A DNA stretch of 64,000 nt from assembly GCF_964204645.1 (NCBI RefSeq), contig NC_134031.1, positions 20,209,307-20,273,306 on the forward strand, in the 5' to 3' direction. Made by a program: the position numbers and the translations under genes. This stretch comes from Tubulanus polymorphus. Lineage: Eukaryota > Nemertea > Palaeonemertea > Tubulaniformes > Tubulanidae. Numbering within the stretch: the first letter of the stretch is position 1; the number at the start of each line of letters is the position of its first letter. Below the pieces are notes generated by a model. That model ran no database searches and was not told where the DNA came from. It saw only the letters and a program-made list of their open reading frames with translations. Of this stretch, positions 13,001-22,252 are shown in pieces.

Positions 13001-16000
13001 CCCAATTGAAACTGGCGTTGAGTAAGATTTCAAACAGTTTGCTACTGGGGTTAATCTGAAGTGTTGGTTTGATTAACAGAATTCGATGATGGAGGAATCA
13101 CCGGAAGAAGCGCAGCGACGCGAGGATCTACTGCGTATGTACCACGCGATGAAAGAAGCGTTGACGATCATCTCCGACGTAACGACCAACACGATGACGA
13201 CACCAGTGCCTCCACCTGTCAACGATGATTGGCTGAAACCATCGGGTAACAACAGCAGGTACGCGTGTGTATGACAGAGCTGCTTTTCTATATTTTACGA
13301 CTATTTTGTCGCGAGAATTACTGGTTGAGTTTGTTTGTAATTCATACGGTAACAGGCTGAAGATAATATGAAAATATTAAAGAGCCACCATAGTGTGTTG
13401 AATAACGGGCATACCATTTCAGTGTATCTTTAGTTATTAGTGTTTCGCAATGTTTGACCGGTGCTGCCATATTTCAATAAAGAATATATCAATACACCAC
13501 AATACAGCACACTAGCTAAGTAGATCAACCACTGAAAAGGTCGCGATTGGGTTAAAGTTTAAACCGAGCCGAGATATTTACTTTCGATTATTTTTCTATA
13601 TACACTATTAACCATTCCGTTGTTATAACTGATTTTATTTTTTATTCCGCAGTTCTGATTTCAGACCTCCGTCGCCGGGACCAAATCGATCGGCGCCGTC
13701 GCGAGCGATGCCGCCTCCGCCGCAGTCGCAACCCGGTCGTACGGTGCCGCCACCTCAACCGGTACAAGCGGCGCGACCGGCTCCGTCGTTGCCATCGAGA
13801 CCAGCGCCTCAGATACCGTCGCGCCCAACAGCTGGCGGCGTCGTACCCAACCTACCACCTCCTCTTATACCTGTGTAAGTTTATAACGCTTCGATCGCTT
13901 ATTGATTTGTGGCATTTGCGATGGAAGTTTTTTTCCTATTTTATGGTGTGGGATTAAATCAGTAAAACTTTGATCGAGCTCCGTTTATCACAAACTGTAA
14001 AACTACTCGATACATGTTGTGAATATATTGAAATTTTGAAATTTCATATACATTTAAACCTATACGGATCCAATAACACGGTTCTTGGCTAGAATTTTGA
14101 ATACGATGTTTAATCCTGATCCCTGGAGATCCCCGGATTCTGAATCACTGTATATTCGTGATCCGATGGTTTATTTATGGTTAACGAATTAACGAGTTCC
14201 GGTTGACTCGGATTGGCGAATTGAATCCATTTTTATCGCGGGTTTTTTAAAGTTAATCCTGCTCAACCTAGACGTGTCTTGTTGTTTGTGATAAATGCCG
14301 GGCCTCAATCACTGTAGCTATTTATTCCCTTTTATAATCGCTATTCAAAAGAAAATGTCAATGTTATTTCTTCCAACAATATCAATTACATCATATTCAC
14401 TTAGTTCTCCAAAAATCACGTTCTTTTAGTGGCTCGGTTATTTTCAGTATTGTTGACCTCTGGTTTCTTTAGGGGCTTAGAGGTCGCCTTAGAGGTAGCC
14501 AGTCCAATTTTTGGGCTCACACACTACTTTGAATTTGTTATGGCTGGACCACGGATTTGGTTGTGCAATCCTGCTTAATATGGTCTAAAGAATCAAGATG
14601 ATTGTACTCACACATGCGAGTGATTGTAGAAAATGATTGCTCTTCATAGACATAGATAGATAGCCCTGTTCCGCAGTTTGGAGTGAAACTTAATACTTCA
14701 GTGGCCAGTTGCACAGTTGTGACTTAAGTCCAAAAGTGGTCTTAAATCATAAGACTGATCTTAAGTTGTTAGATTGGCTAGAGAACTAAGTTGGTCTTAG
14801 ACTGGTCTTAAGTCTAAGCCATGACTCTGCAACCGGGCCCCAGGGTCGAAACAAGTTCATACTGAACATGTAGAGTTAACGTCACACCTACATTGGAATT
14901 GGAAACTGATGTTTTGATATTAGTGGAAAAAATGAATGACACATTTCCACATATTTAACTCGTAAATGCCGCGTGTGCATGCTTCACTTTATAATGAAAA
15001 CCAAAGTTCCTGAACTTCTAAACGCTTCTTATTCTGTATTTCTTCTTACTTGCACTAATCTTGCGCACAGCTTCAAAATTTTTGATTTGTGGCATTTCTT
15101 GTCTCCGCGAACTGTTGCTTTCTTAAAAATGAACCCGCATTTGATAGTTTATCTTCTCAAAGAAGAAAACCTGCATCATTTTCACTTTCGATAGCCGCCT
15201 ACTTATCATTATATGTCGTCCGTTGTCACATGATGTCGTGGAGGAAGAGGTGAAAGTTTTCTCTTTTTTTTGGTGTTTTTCAAAAAAAAATTTCGGCCAC
15301 GTGAATTTACAATGCCGTTCATCAGTCACATATATCACAGTTTAAGGGATAATTGAGGTTACTCGAGATGCACTTACCGTAGTTAACAGTTCTTCAAAAT
15401 CAGTTTCGTAGGAAAATTTAACCTTAAGTTGATAAAAAATACTGAACTATTTTATATATAGTGTGAAATATACATAAACCTTTACAGAAAAATGCCGGAC
15501 TGCATCCGTATATATCCCTGCGTTAGAGAGAAATATATACCAGCAGTATTTTCATATTTCCAGACCAATGAAGGTACCATCTTTGACGCTTAAGGCCCTT
15601 TTCGATTGTGCTCTTTGCTGGAAAAGGAATTATCCACTTCCTCGTTCCATTGCGGCATTTGGATGTTTTGCAATGTTTTACGTCTCTGTGACAGCAGAAA
15701 TCTGAGACCAAGGAGAATATTACAGAGGAGCACAATGGTCCAGCCCAATTCACACAACACATCGATACACGGAAACAAGAAACATGTTTTCGAGCATTTC
15801 CTTTAGGATTCCATGTTTCCCTAGGTCCTGTGCGTTTGGCACAACACTTACTCAGTATATAGCTGGTAAATCGGAGGGATATTACGGAAAGCGGTTGTAT
15901 TTTCTGTGAAGGTCTGCCGGTTTTCTACTTGTGTATGGGTTGTTTTAAATGAGATATATTGGTTATATATTCGTATCTCGCGCAGGAACCGACTGGCTCC

Positions 16001-19000
16001 GGGTAGTCCTGGAAGTCCGTTGAGATCCCCGCGTAGCCCGACAGCCCCGGACGTCATGTAAGAATCATTCGTTTTTTAATTACTATCATTATTATTATTA
16101 TTATTATTATCGATTACGATTATTATGATTATCGTTTCATCATATTTCACTTTCGAAATCTACGTGTTATGATTACCTCTGTCGTAATCGTCGGTGTATT
16201 TCGATGTATTTCGATGTATTTAGACACGCAGTTTTGTGTTCGGGTGATAGTTATTTAATTTTGTCAATGCTAGTCGTCGTACTGCACCCCACCTTAATTT
16301 AGTTGTCGGTTATTTGCATGATAATTTATTCAACCATCGCCTGCCTGCGAAAATAGTTTCATTTGAGTAAACATAAAGCTGGCCGCACGCTTTCCTTGGT
16401 TTCCCATCCTCGCTTGCCAGGGTTTGATCGCCTTCCGCCGAACTCTCACCAACACAAACCCTGGTCGGGCCAAATTTGGCTCATGTCAAACGGACACAGT
16501 TCCATTTGGGGACAAGTTTTGACTGTTGGCCCGGGACAAAAACGCTTATGTAATCGCAGTTGAAGCTCACTCTTTCCCGGCCCTGACTAATGAACCTGAG
16601 ACGATTCATTCAATTCGTCATTTCATGGCTTCATTTCTTTGATACGACTTGACAAGAAGCCAACAGAAGGGTTATAGATAACTGTCAGTCTTAAGACCTT
16701 AAGAGCCTTGGGCAGTTATACGCCAATCCACGGGAAACTATAGTAACACATTTTTGATAAATGATATAAAGATATGGCCTTCGAGGAACCCTAAAAATTC
16801 CCAGATGCTGACTATTGAAATCGGCAATTTTTTTTTCTTATGCTTACATATATGAAAGTTACATATATGAAAGTTAATTGTACTTACTAATGACATAATG
16901 ACATCTCGAACTGTTTCCCGAAATAAGATTACCGGGTATTCGTCAATTACAACTGCTAGGGTTTTTCCATTCTTGATGTGATTGTGTCACATAACATATA
17001 ATTATACCCTCATCTTAATTAATAAAAATTTGTGAAAAATCTTTTATAATACGGATATTATCATGTCATATGATCGTGTAGATAGTTCAGTATAGATTTG
17101 AATAGTTATTTTTTTCTCAGTGAATGCGGGTAACAGTAGGTTATAGGTCGAGTCAGTAGAATTGTTGTGTAATATCAGACCTGACTATGAATTCTATTTG
17201 AGAGTTGTTTCGGAGCACAACTTCTCCAAAAAATATCTGAATGCTCCCAAAATTCGAATGATATTTAGTTCATCTTCGATTAAATACTATTTTTGATAAC
17301 GAATTATTCTGAATAGAAAGTAGTTCGATGTGTATTGTGTAGGGATCGTAAAAGCTCGATAAAATTGCATGGTTTTCGAGAATGCGCTGTTTGATTTTCC
17401 GTGTATAGTTTAGTTTCGATGCATGCGCTTGTTTCTACGTAATTACGGTTGGTTCAACCACCACACAGGGGAAGTCAAAGGTGAATTCTGTAGCTATAAA
17501 ACTGATCCCGGGTTCGTTCTTCCAGCAGTGCCCCTATTCCATATAGTCCAGTTCAAGTGGCAGTGCAATGACAAGGTTTTCAGTCTCGTAATGCCTGCAG
17601 GTTTCCTGTGAAGGAGGATCGATCTACTGTGGCCTGGTTTATGCCATCATCAGATATCCCTATGAGGGAGGATGATGGATCTATTATGACCTTGAATAGC
17701 ACTAAGGCAGAATCTTGACGCCTGTATCGGGTCTGAATCCCTACATTCAATGATTGGATGCAGATCGGTTTTCTGATCTTCGTTCAGAGGTCACATCTTC
17801 ACTGATGACTGTTTAACCATTGACCAAGTGGACTTGTTCTATAGGTCTACTGGTTATCATGCTTATTTCTTTGTGTAAACGAGACTCGGGTTTGATGCCC
17901 GGTGAGTGCTTGTCATTTCAATGTCACTTTCTTTATTGTTACATCGGCTCAATCTGGACTTAAACACCCCTCAGTAAATCATTAATTTATCCATGGTGTG
18001 AATTCCCTATCCTCCTACTCACTTTCCAATCCTCTATTCATTGTCTACGTCCTAAATTCTAGGGGAATTTGTTTTTTGTAAAATGCGTTACTGGATGTCA
18101 TGTCAACGGTATTCGATTCATTGAAGAATGGCCGCCGATTTCTAATTTGACCGCGCGACATTTCCTCTATTTTCAATATCGACGACATACCCCGCTAGAA
18201 AATGTTTGTATCATATTCACCAACCACTTTTTCTTGTCGCTGAAAAAAAATTTACGAAAAATCACAAATGAAAAGCACATAAAACTACGAACCGCACTCA
18301 CCGCTTAATATAATAACACTTCAGAATCAAGTGTGTAATGGCTAACTAAATGTAACATCATATCTCTATTTGCCTAGCAGAGCTTAAGAAGGCATCTTAA
18401 CCCTTTACCTAATCAACTTTCTATACATCAGAAATTACTAGTAAATGAAATCATGAATAGAGTGCTTACTGCGCCCATCCCATCCTCTCGGTCGGGATTC
18501 GAGTGAAAAATTTACGCTTTTATTTCGATTTTAAAACAATTGATCAAAGAAACCGAAAATGCTAAATTCCAAATGTGTCTTTCCTCGGTACATGTCGTAG
18601 AGTCTCGATTGGTGAATATTGAAATTTTGTGGATCAGTTTTGTAGATAAAGAAAGATTTTCAAAATACAGATTAAAGCTACTCAATCCGGATCTATCTAA
18701 AGCCCTAGGGTTAAGTTGATCATTAGTTTATCTAGACACCTGGTCCAAATCCGGATTAAGTTGTTTTGCCTGTAGAAGTCAAACCTTTGATTTGCTATAA
18801 ATGTTGTGTGTGATTTTTCAGGCGTCCAGGCAGCGGTAATTCAACGCGAGGCACGAACGAATATCCTCGAATACCGAATCGTCCGTCCATTCCGGCACGA
18901 CCCCATTGATCGGTGCTGCCATCTATATGTGGGTGCCTGCGTGTGTGCGTCTAGTGTCACAGATCTGAATGCGGTGATTGCATGATGTCACATGGCGCCG

Positions 19001-21884
19001 GCGCGCCTGCCCGAGAACTCTATTCCTCGTTTTTAACAGCTTGCCACGTAATATGTGATGATGAAAAAACGGATCATCTCAGGAATAATCGCGGACATTT
19101 TTCTAGGATCATTATCTTGGCATATTTGACTTTCATGAATCCTTACTCACGCGCTGACTAATTGTCGCCCTAATTGTGCTGGAAGTAATTTGAGAAATTC
19201 CGCCCCAGTGCATTGTATAATGGGGCATACCGCTATAGTGCTTCTACACCGCGGTACGGTGTATTGTTAGTTACTAATTTTTCACTATGTTTGACAGTTG
19301 TTGCCATGTTCGATTAGAGATGATAACTAATTATTAACTACATCAATGCACCGCAATGCGATGTACTAGCAAAATCATTCATACACCGGTGCACTGAAAG
19401 GGTTAACGGTACGAGGTGATTGGTTGGGATTGTTTCCTACTGGGTTGATTGTCAATAATTTACAGTAAAATCATGAATGGATATTTTATTTTTCCAGTAC
19501 CGGCACCACTACCATAGCAATCATCCGCCCCATTCTAAATTTGAACTAACTTCTAAAGTTTAAATTGATCAAAAATGAACTTACGTTGACTACGGAAAAG
19601 AAACAGATAGTATAGTCACCAAGGGCGGGTCTAGGATTCTTTGAAGGGGTTAGATTTTAAAATTGGAAAGGGCAGTTATGGCATTGGAGGGCTGCAAGGG
19701 CAAAACGTAGGTGGGGGTTCTGGTGGCCCTCAAACAGAAAATTTAGTACTAAAATGTAAAATGTGGATTAATTTTGCTTCTTTCTAAAATATTTTTCCAG
19801 AACTTTTGAAGGCACATTTGAATTTTGAAACGAAAACCACCCTAAATCCACCCCTAAATCCGCCCTTGGTCATTGGCCATCTGGTGGTGTGCCGGTACAC
19901 TATTATTTTGCTTATCAGATTTACGTTTATTTACGTTTGCCTGTATATACATATATTTGTATATATAATCATTATTGTTAATATAATTATCATCAGCATT
20001 GATAATATCAAAAATACATAAAGAAGATTTATTTTTGATATTATGGATAAGAACTTTGTTATGTTCACGTAGTAATATTGCCGTGTTCAATCACGCTACG
20101 TTATTGGTCACATTTGGTCTGATCTGAAAGATTGATTCCAGGAACATTCTGAATTTTACAACGGACCATTTCTGTGTGTGTGAATAGAAACTTTTGTTAG
20201 TGTTGCTGGACCAGTGATAACAGCTGATTTTAAAACGTATGTTTGATTGCCTCCGGGCCGAACCCTTCATTGGTCTATTTCATTGCCCAAGATATCTTGT
20301 TTCTACTGGTTGCTGCTCAGCGTCCACCAGTCTATGTAATAACCCAATCAAATTCATTGCAGATTTGCTCTATCAATACCATGCATCTGATTGGCTAGAT
20401 AAGTGGCCACTAAGTGTCCACTCAAGAAATCTTGTTTGGTGTTAAAGACCAATGAAGGGTCTAAGGCCAGGGTTTGTGTTGGTGTGAGTTCCAACGAGAG
20501 GCAATCAAACCCTGGTAAGCTAGGATGACAGCGGGTTTGATTACTGGTATTGTTATTCATGGACATAATCACTTCTGTGAAACGAGCGTGGCAGGCATTG
20601 ATAGTATAGTATATACAATGATATAAAGCAATTTTATTTTTTTAAACGTTAATGGTTTTGAGCTTGAATTATTGAGATTGTTTCCGCCGAAGCAAAATGT
20701 GGAACTATCTAAAGAAAAACGTATCCAAATTCAAACAATCGTCCAAGGTTTAACCGTTTAAATGACCTGATTAATGCTCCGAATGTTAATTTCACGATAT
20801 CCATGGCAATAAAAGCTTTGAAAGTATTCCCGAATTGAGAATGGGAGTCTGAGTTATCCGGTAACTGGAGCCAGTGGCGCAGCCAAGGCTTACATTTATT
20901 TTTACGATTTTGGGACCATGAAAGTAATCTGATTTATTCGGATTCAACTTAATTTCCATAAATGTTTGTGTAAATGAGAAATAAAAATCTGGATTAAACA
21001 GGTTTGACTTTACCCTTTAATCTAGTCTGGCACGTGATGTTGTTACAGTCTGTTACAACATTTGGGGAACAACGGCTCTAGATACTGGACTCCCTTTAGT
21101 CTGAACTCGGGAATATTTTCACACGGAGTTTCGAGAAAAATGTTTTCATCGGATTTTATTTCTGTTTTCTGCAATAATTTCAATGTATAGAATGTCGACT
21201 GTATTTATATAAGTTATATATATATATATATATGTATGTATGCCATATAACATATCGAGATAGTGTGGATAATAAATTATGATATGATGTTTAAAAACAA
21301 TCCTCATTCGTTTTCATGATGTCACACACTAAATTTTACCAAAAAACCTGGATAATTCTATTGACCACTTGTTCCTTTATCAATACGTGATTCATTGGAA
21401 AATGAATGAATTCTAACATTTTGAACTAAGAAATTTCGCTGACTCAATTCTAAATGAATTGATTTAACCCCTGGGTTAAAGATAATACCAGTCTATAAAA
21501 CTGGGCCCAGGGGATTTATAAATGGGTTGAAGATGGCGACCCTTTCAGAAGTCCGAGTTGTACATGTGTCGGTAAGACGAGGTTTTACTGCTCTTGAAAA
21601 TTCATTTCAAGAAGTTTCTCGAAAATCAACTACGGGTAAATTTTGATGACATAAAACTGACCGAGTCACGCCATCTTGTGGTGTTCCCGTGCACTAAAGC
21701 GGTAAATTATTCTCGAGGATATAGAAAAAGACCTTGAATGTGTAAATCTGGGAAACATTAGCAAGTATTTGGGATATAGTCGCGCGTGGTAGAAATATTT
21801 CTCAAATGAGTTTTTATTTGTATTTTCAGGCGACCCGGTATGAACAGCGCGCCGAAAATTCCAGATCGACCTCGAGCTCAATAA
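278..21884 (+). CDS. DNM: Dynamin, 3' part of gene (stalk, PH, GED, proline-rich tail); GTPase domain off-window
   Basis: Dynamin is the large GTPase that assembles into helices on necks of endocytic pits and cuts them. Read from splice sites and phase, the coding exons are 278-416, 709-866, 1013-1061, 5010-5123, 5386-5495, 9194-9320, then 9868-10014 or 11260-11406, then 11933-11989, 13080-13258, 13653-13874, 15986-16057, and finally 18822-18909 or 21830-21884. With one middle exon and the first terminal exon the frame is open for 486 residues. Family landmarks are clear: [14 protein letters not shown] (stalk), [37 protein letters not shown] (PH start), [15 protein letters not shown] (PH end), [20 protein letters not shown] (effector), [20 protein letters not shown], then a Pro/Arg-rich tail. 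The first exon enters in phase 2, so the gene continues upstream. One ancestral gene serves most invertebrates, so I do not assign a vertebrate paralogue number. Dynamin identity is near certain; exact ends are predictions. Confidence 0.95.
540..645. repeat. Short foldback element (MITE-like), family A, in dynamin intron
   Basis: The left end reads CCAGTTCCACAGTTGTGAGT and the right end is its near-complement, AACTCACGACTGTAGAACCGG. The interior is rich in TTAACTC/GAGTTAA motifs, so the whole unit can fold back on itself. A second, better-conserved copy lies at 61740-61849 in an intron of the centrosomal gene, which shows it is dispersed. There is no coding capacity. It looks like a non-autonomous inverted-repeat element; the transposase superfamily is unknown to me. 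Confidence 0.7.
1062..5009 (+). other. Dynamin intron, 3.9 kb
   Basis: No second gene is supported here. The stretch is AT-rich with short open frames only. It holds an inverted-repeat remnant: CGCCATCCTAGCAAAA near 3129 and its complement TTTTGCTAGGATGGCAGCG near 3440, with further loosely matching inverted sequence around GTTTGATC at 3085 and GATCAAAC at 3500. Pyrimidine-rich sequence ending TTTTGACAG forms the acceptor for the first PH exon. Confidence 0.7.
5010..9320 (+). CDS. DNM: Dynamin PH-domain exons, three
   Basis: Exons 5010-5123, 5386-5495 and 9194-9320 encode the pleckstrin-homology domain that binds PI(4,5)P2 at the membrane neck. Order: [21 protein letters not shown], the tryptophan pair of [13 protein letters not shown], the [15 protein letters not shown] strand-loop, then [15 protein letters not shown] and the closing helix [14 protein letters not shown]. 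The intron at 5496-9193 splits the arginine codon of ESR-NVYK. The last exon ends NTEETAD in phase 0, which lets either of the following alternative exons join in frame. Length and motif order match the family. Confidence 0.92.
5496..9193 (+). other. Dynamin intron, 3.7 kb, with simple repeats
   Basis: No gene is seen. A C-rich/pyrimidine tract lies at about 5567-5597, roughly 70 bp downstream of the donor. A (TA)n tract is at about 6946-6966. Short A- or T-runs and small open frames are at background level. Confidence 0.65.
9868..10014 (+). CDS. DNM: Dynamin effector/stalk alternative exon, version 1
   Basis: This exon has 147 bp and 49 codons, enters and leaves in phase 0, and has acceptor TTTCCAG and donor GTAAGT. 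It encodes the first stretch of the GTPase effector domain, a helix that packs into the stalk (core [20 protein letters not shown]). The same segment is encoded again at 11260-11406 with identical length and phase. I count 28 of 49 residues identical between the two. This version is the more divergent one: it has MCIVIHT at its end where the other has MHLIVNQ. Equal length, equal phase and adjacency indicate a mutually exclusive or cassette pair. Inclusion of both would keep the frame but duplicate half a helix. Confidence 0.85.
10061..10288 (+). repeat. 19-bp minisatellite, 12 copies, between the two alternative exons
   Basis: The unit TAGGATAATCCATCTGCTG is repeated head to tail exactly 12 times. 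One copy has a C-to-T change near 10147, and the last copy ends in CTA. Each unit contains GGATAATCC, which is self-complementary around a central A. The array begins 46 bp after the donor of alternative exon 1 and lies within the 1.25-kb intron before alternative exon 2. Open frames through it on the minus strand come from the lack of stops in the repeat and are not genes. Confidence 0.97.
11260..11406 (+). CDS. DNM: Dynamin effector/stalk alternative exon, version 2 (canonical-like)
   Basis: This is the second 147-bp, phase 0-0 version of the effector exon, with acceptor TATATAG and donor GTACGT. It encodes [20 protein letters not shown] followed by [23 protein letters not shown]. This is closer to the usual dynamin effector sequence than the copy at 9868-10014, so I take it as the ancestral-like form. 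Differences cluster in the first seven residues and in the second half of the helix (T/I, R/K, MI/TV, T/V, HLIVNQ/CIVIHT). Either version joins NTEETAD upstream and [13 protein letters not shown] downstream in frame. Confidence 0.9.
11933..16057 (+). CDS. DNM: Dynamin rest of effector domain and proline-rich domain exons
   Basis: Exon 11933-11989 encodes [19 protein letters not shown]. Exon 13080-13258 encodes [20 protein letters not shown] and the ALTIISDV helix, then [10 protein letters not shown], which opens the tail. Exons 13653-13874 and 15986-16057 encode a basic proline-rich domain with SH3-ligand-like PSRPAP, IPSRP and RSPRSP stretches. Such tails recruit amphiphysin, endophilin and other SH3 proteins. 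The GC-rich, proline-dense exon at 13653 contrasts with its AT-rich introns. All junctions keep frame; the last exon leaves in phase 2, ready for either terminal exon. Confidence 0.9.
12885..12945 (+). mobile_element. Solo 3' end of a CR1/L2-type LINE
   Basis: The sequence GAGGCGCTATACAAATTCGTG followed by TTTATTATTATT matches in layout the 3' end of the LINE fragment at 34691-35515 (CGCGCTATATAAATTTTATT then ATT-rich repeats). Only the 3' end is present, as is common after abortive target-primed insertion. It sits in a dynamin intron next to a foldback-rich stretch (about 12720-12870, with repeated CACTTTTGGACTTAAGTCTTGA). Confidence 0.5.
14702..14842. repeat. Foldback element (MITE-like), family B
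   Basis: The left end is GGCCAGTTGCACAGTTGTGACT; the right end AGCCATGACTCTGCAACCGGGCCCC is its imperfect complement. The interior is full of CTTAAGT/ACTTAAG and GGTCTTA/TAAGACC. A related copy lies at 55846-55972, and degenerate relatives at about 12720-12990 and 23158-23275. No coding potential. Confidence 0.65.
16088..16120. repeat. (ATT)n microsatellite
   Basis: ATT is repeated about ten times just downstream of the last shared dynamin exon. Simple repeat in an intron. Confidence 0.85.
17838..17912 (+). repeat. tRNA-derived SINE-like remnant
   Basis: A polymerase-III A-box-like stretch, GGTCTACTGGTTATCATGC, is followed 30 bp later by a B-box-like GGGTTTGATGCCCGG, as in a tRNA or the tRNA-related head of a SINE. 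The acceptor stem is not properly paired and the T-loop is imperfect, so I do not call a functional tRNA. Confidence 0.45.
18822..18909 (+). CDS. DNM: Dynamin alternative terminal exon 1
   Basis: Acceptor TTTTTCAG follows the phase-2 exon end at 16057. The exon encodes a 28-residue basic tail after the junction methionine, including [13 protein letters not shown], then TGA at 18907-18909. The [10 protein letters not shown] stretch is a proline-arginine SH3-ligand-like motif. The exon at 21830 uses the same phase and could replace it, so this gene probably makes at least two C-terminal tails. I saw no clear AATAAA close downstream, so its 3' end is unplaced. Confidence 0.8.
20239..20515. repeat. 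Foldback element with GAGGCAATCAAACC ends
   Basis: The sequence GTTTGATTGCCTC at the left and GAGGCAATCAAACC at the right are complementary. Inside them, CCCTTCATTGGTCT and AGACCAATGAAGGG also pair. A related GGGTTTGATCGCCTT segment occurs near 16420-16435. It lies in the dynamin intron before terminal exon 2. Confidence 0.55.
21212..21242. repeat. (TA)n/(TATG)n microsatellite
   Basis: An alternating TA run grades into TATG repeats in the last dynamin intron. Confidence 0.8.
21830..21884 (+). CDS. DNM: Dynamin alternative terminal exon 2
   Basis: Acceptor TATTTTCAG is followed by an exon that joins in the same phase as the one at 18822. It encodes a short tail, [17 protein letters not shown], and TAA at 21882-21884. 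PKIPDRPRA is again a basic proline motif of the SH3-ligand kind, but it differs from that in terminal exon 1. With this exon the in-window product is 475 residues. Confidence 0.8.
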
Positions 21885-22246
21885 TCGAAATCATTCCACA
21901 CCGATGGCACGCGCAGAGAATGCTGCAACTTTGATGAATAAAATCGTTTATAAGAAGTCGACGTCGACCGCTCACATTCCAAGTTACCGTCACACTGAAG
22001 AATCAAAATGACACCAGAGGGCGCTTGTTTTGCTCGAAGACGCGATCGATGTAATCGGACCGCGATTAACTGCCGGAAAAAATGGATTCGCGCAAAATTT
22101 CGAACTAATTTACCGAGAGACGATTCACGGCATCGAATTGTAATGTAACGAACGTATTTGATTAGTAGACGTTTTTAATGAATTAAACGAATCGTCAGCG
22201 AGTCCTGGACGGGATTAGTAATGTAAGGAAAAGAATCTATCGAAGA

Positions 22247-22252
22247 AATAAA
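22247..22252 (+). terminator. Polyadenylation signal AATAAA for the long dynamin form
   Basis: AATAAA lies about 360 bp after the TAA of terminal exon 2 and is the first perfect hexamer I see after that stop. It is a plausible 3' end, unsupported by transcript data. Confidence 0.5.
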
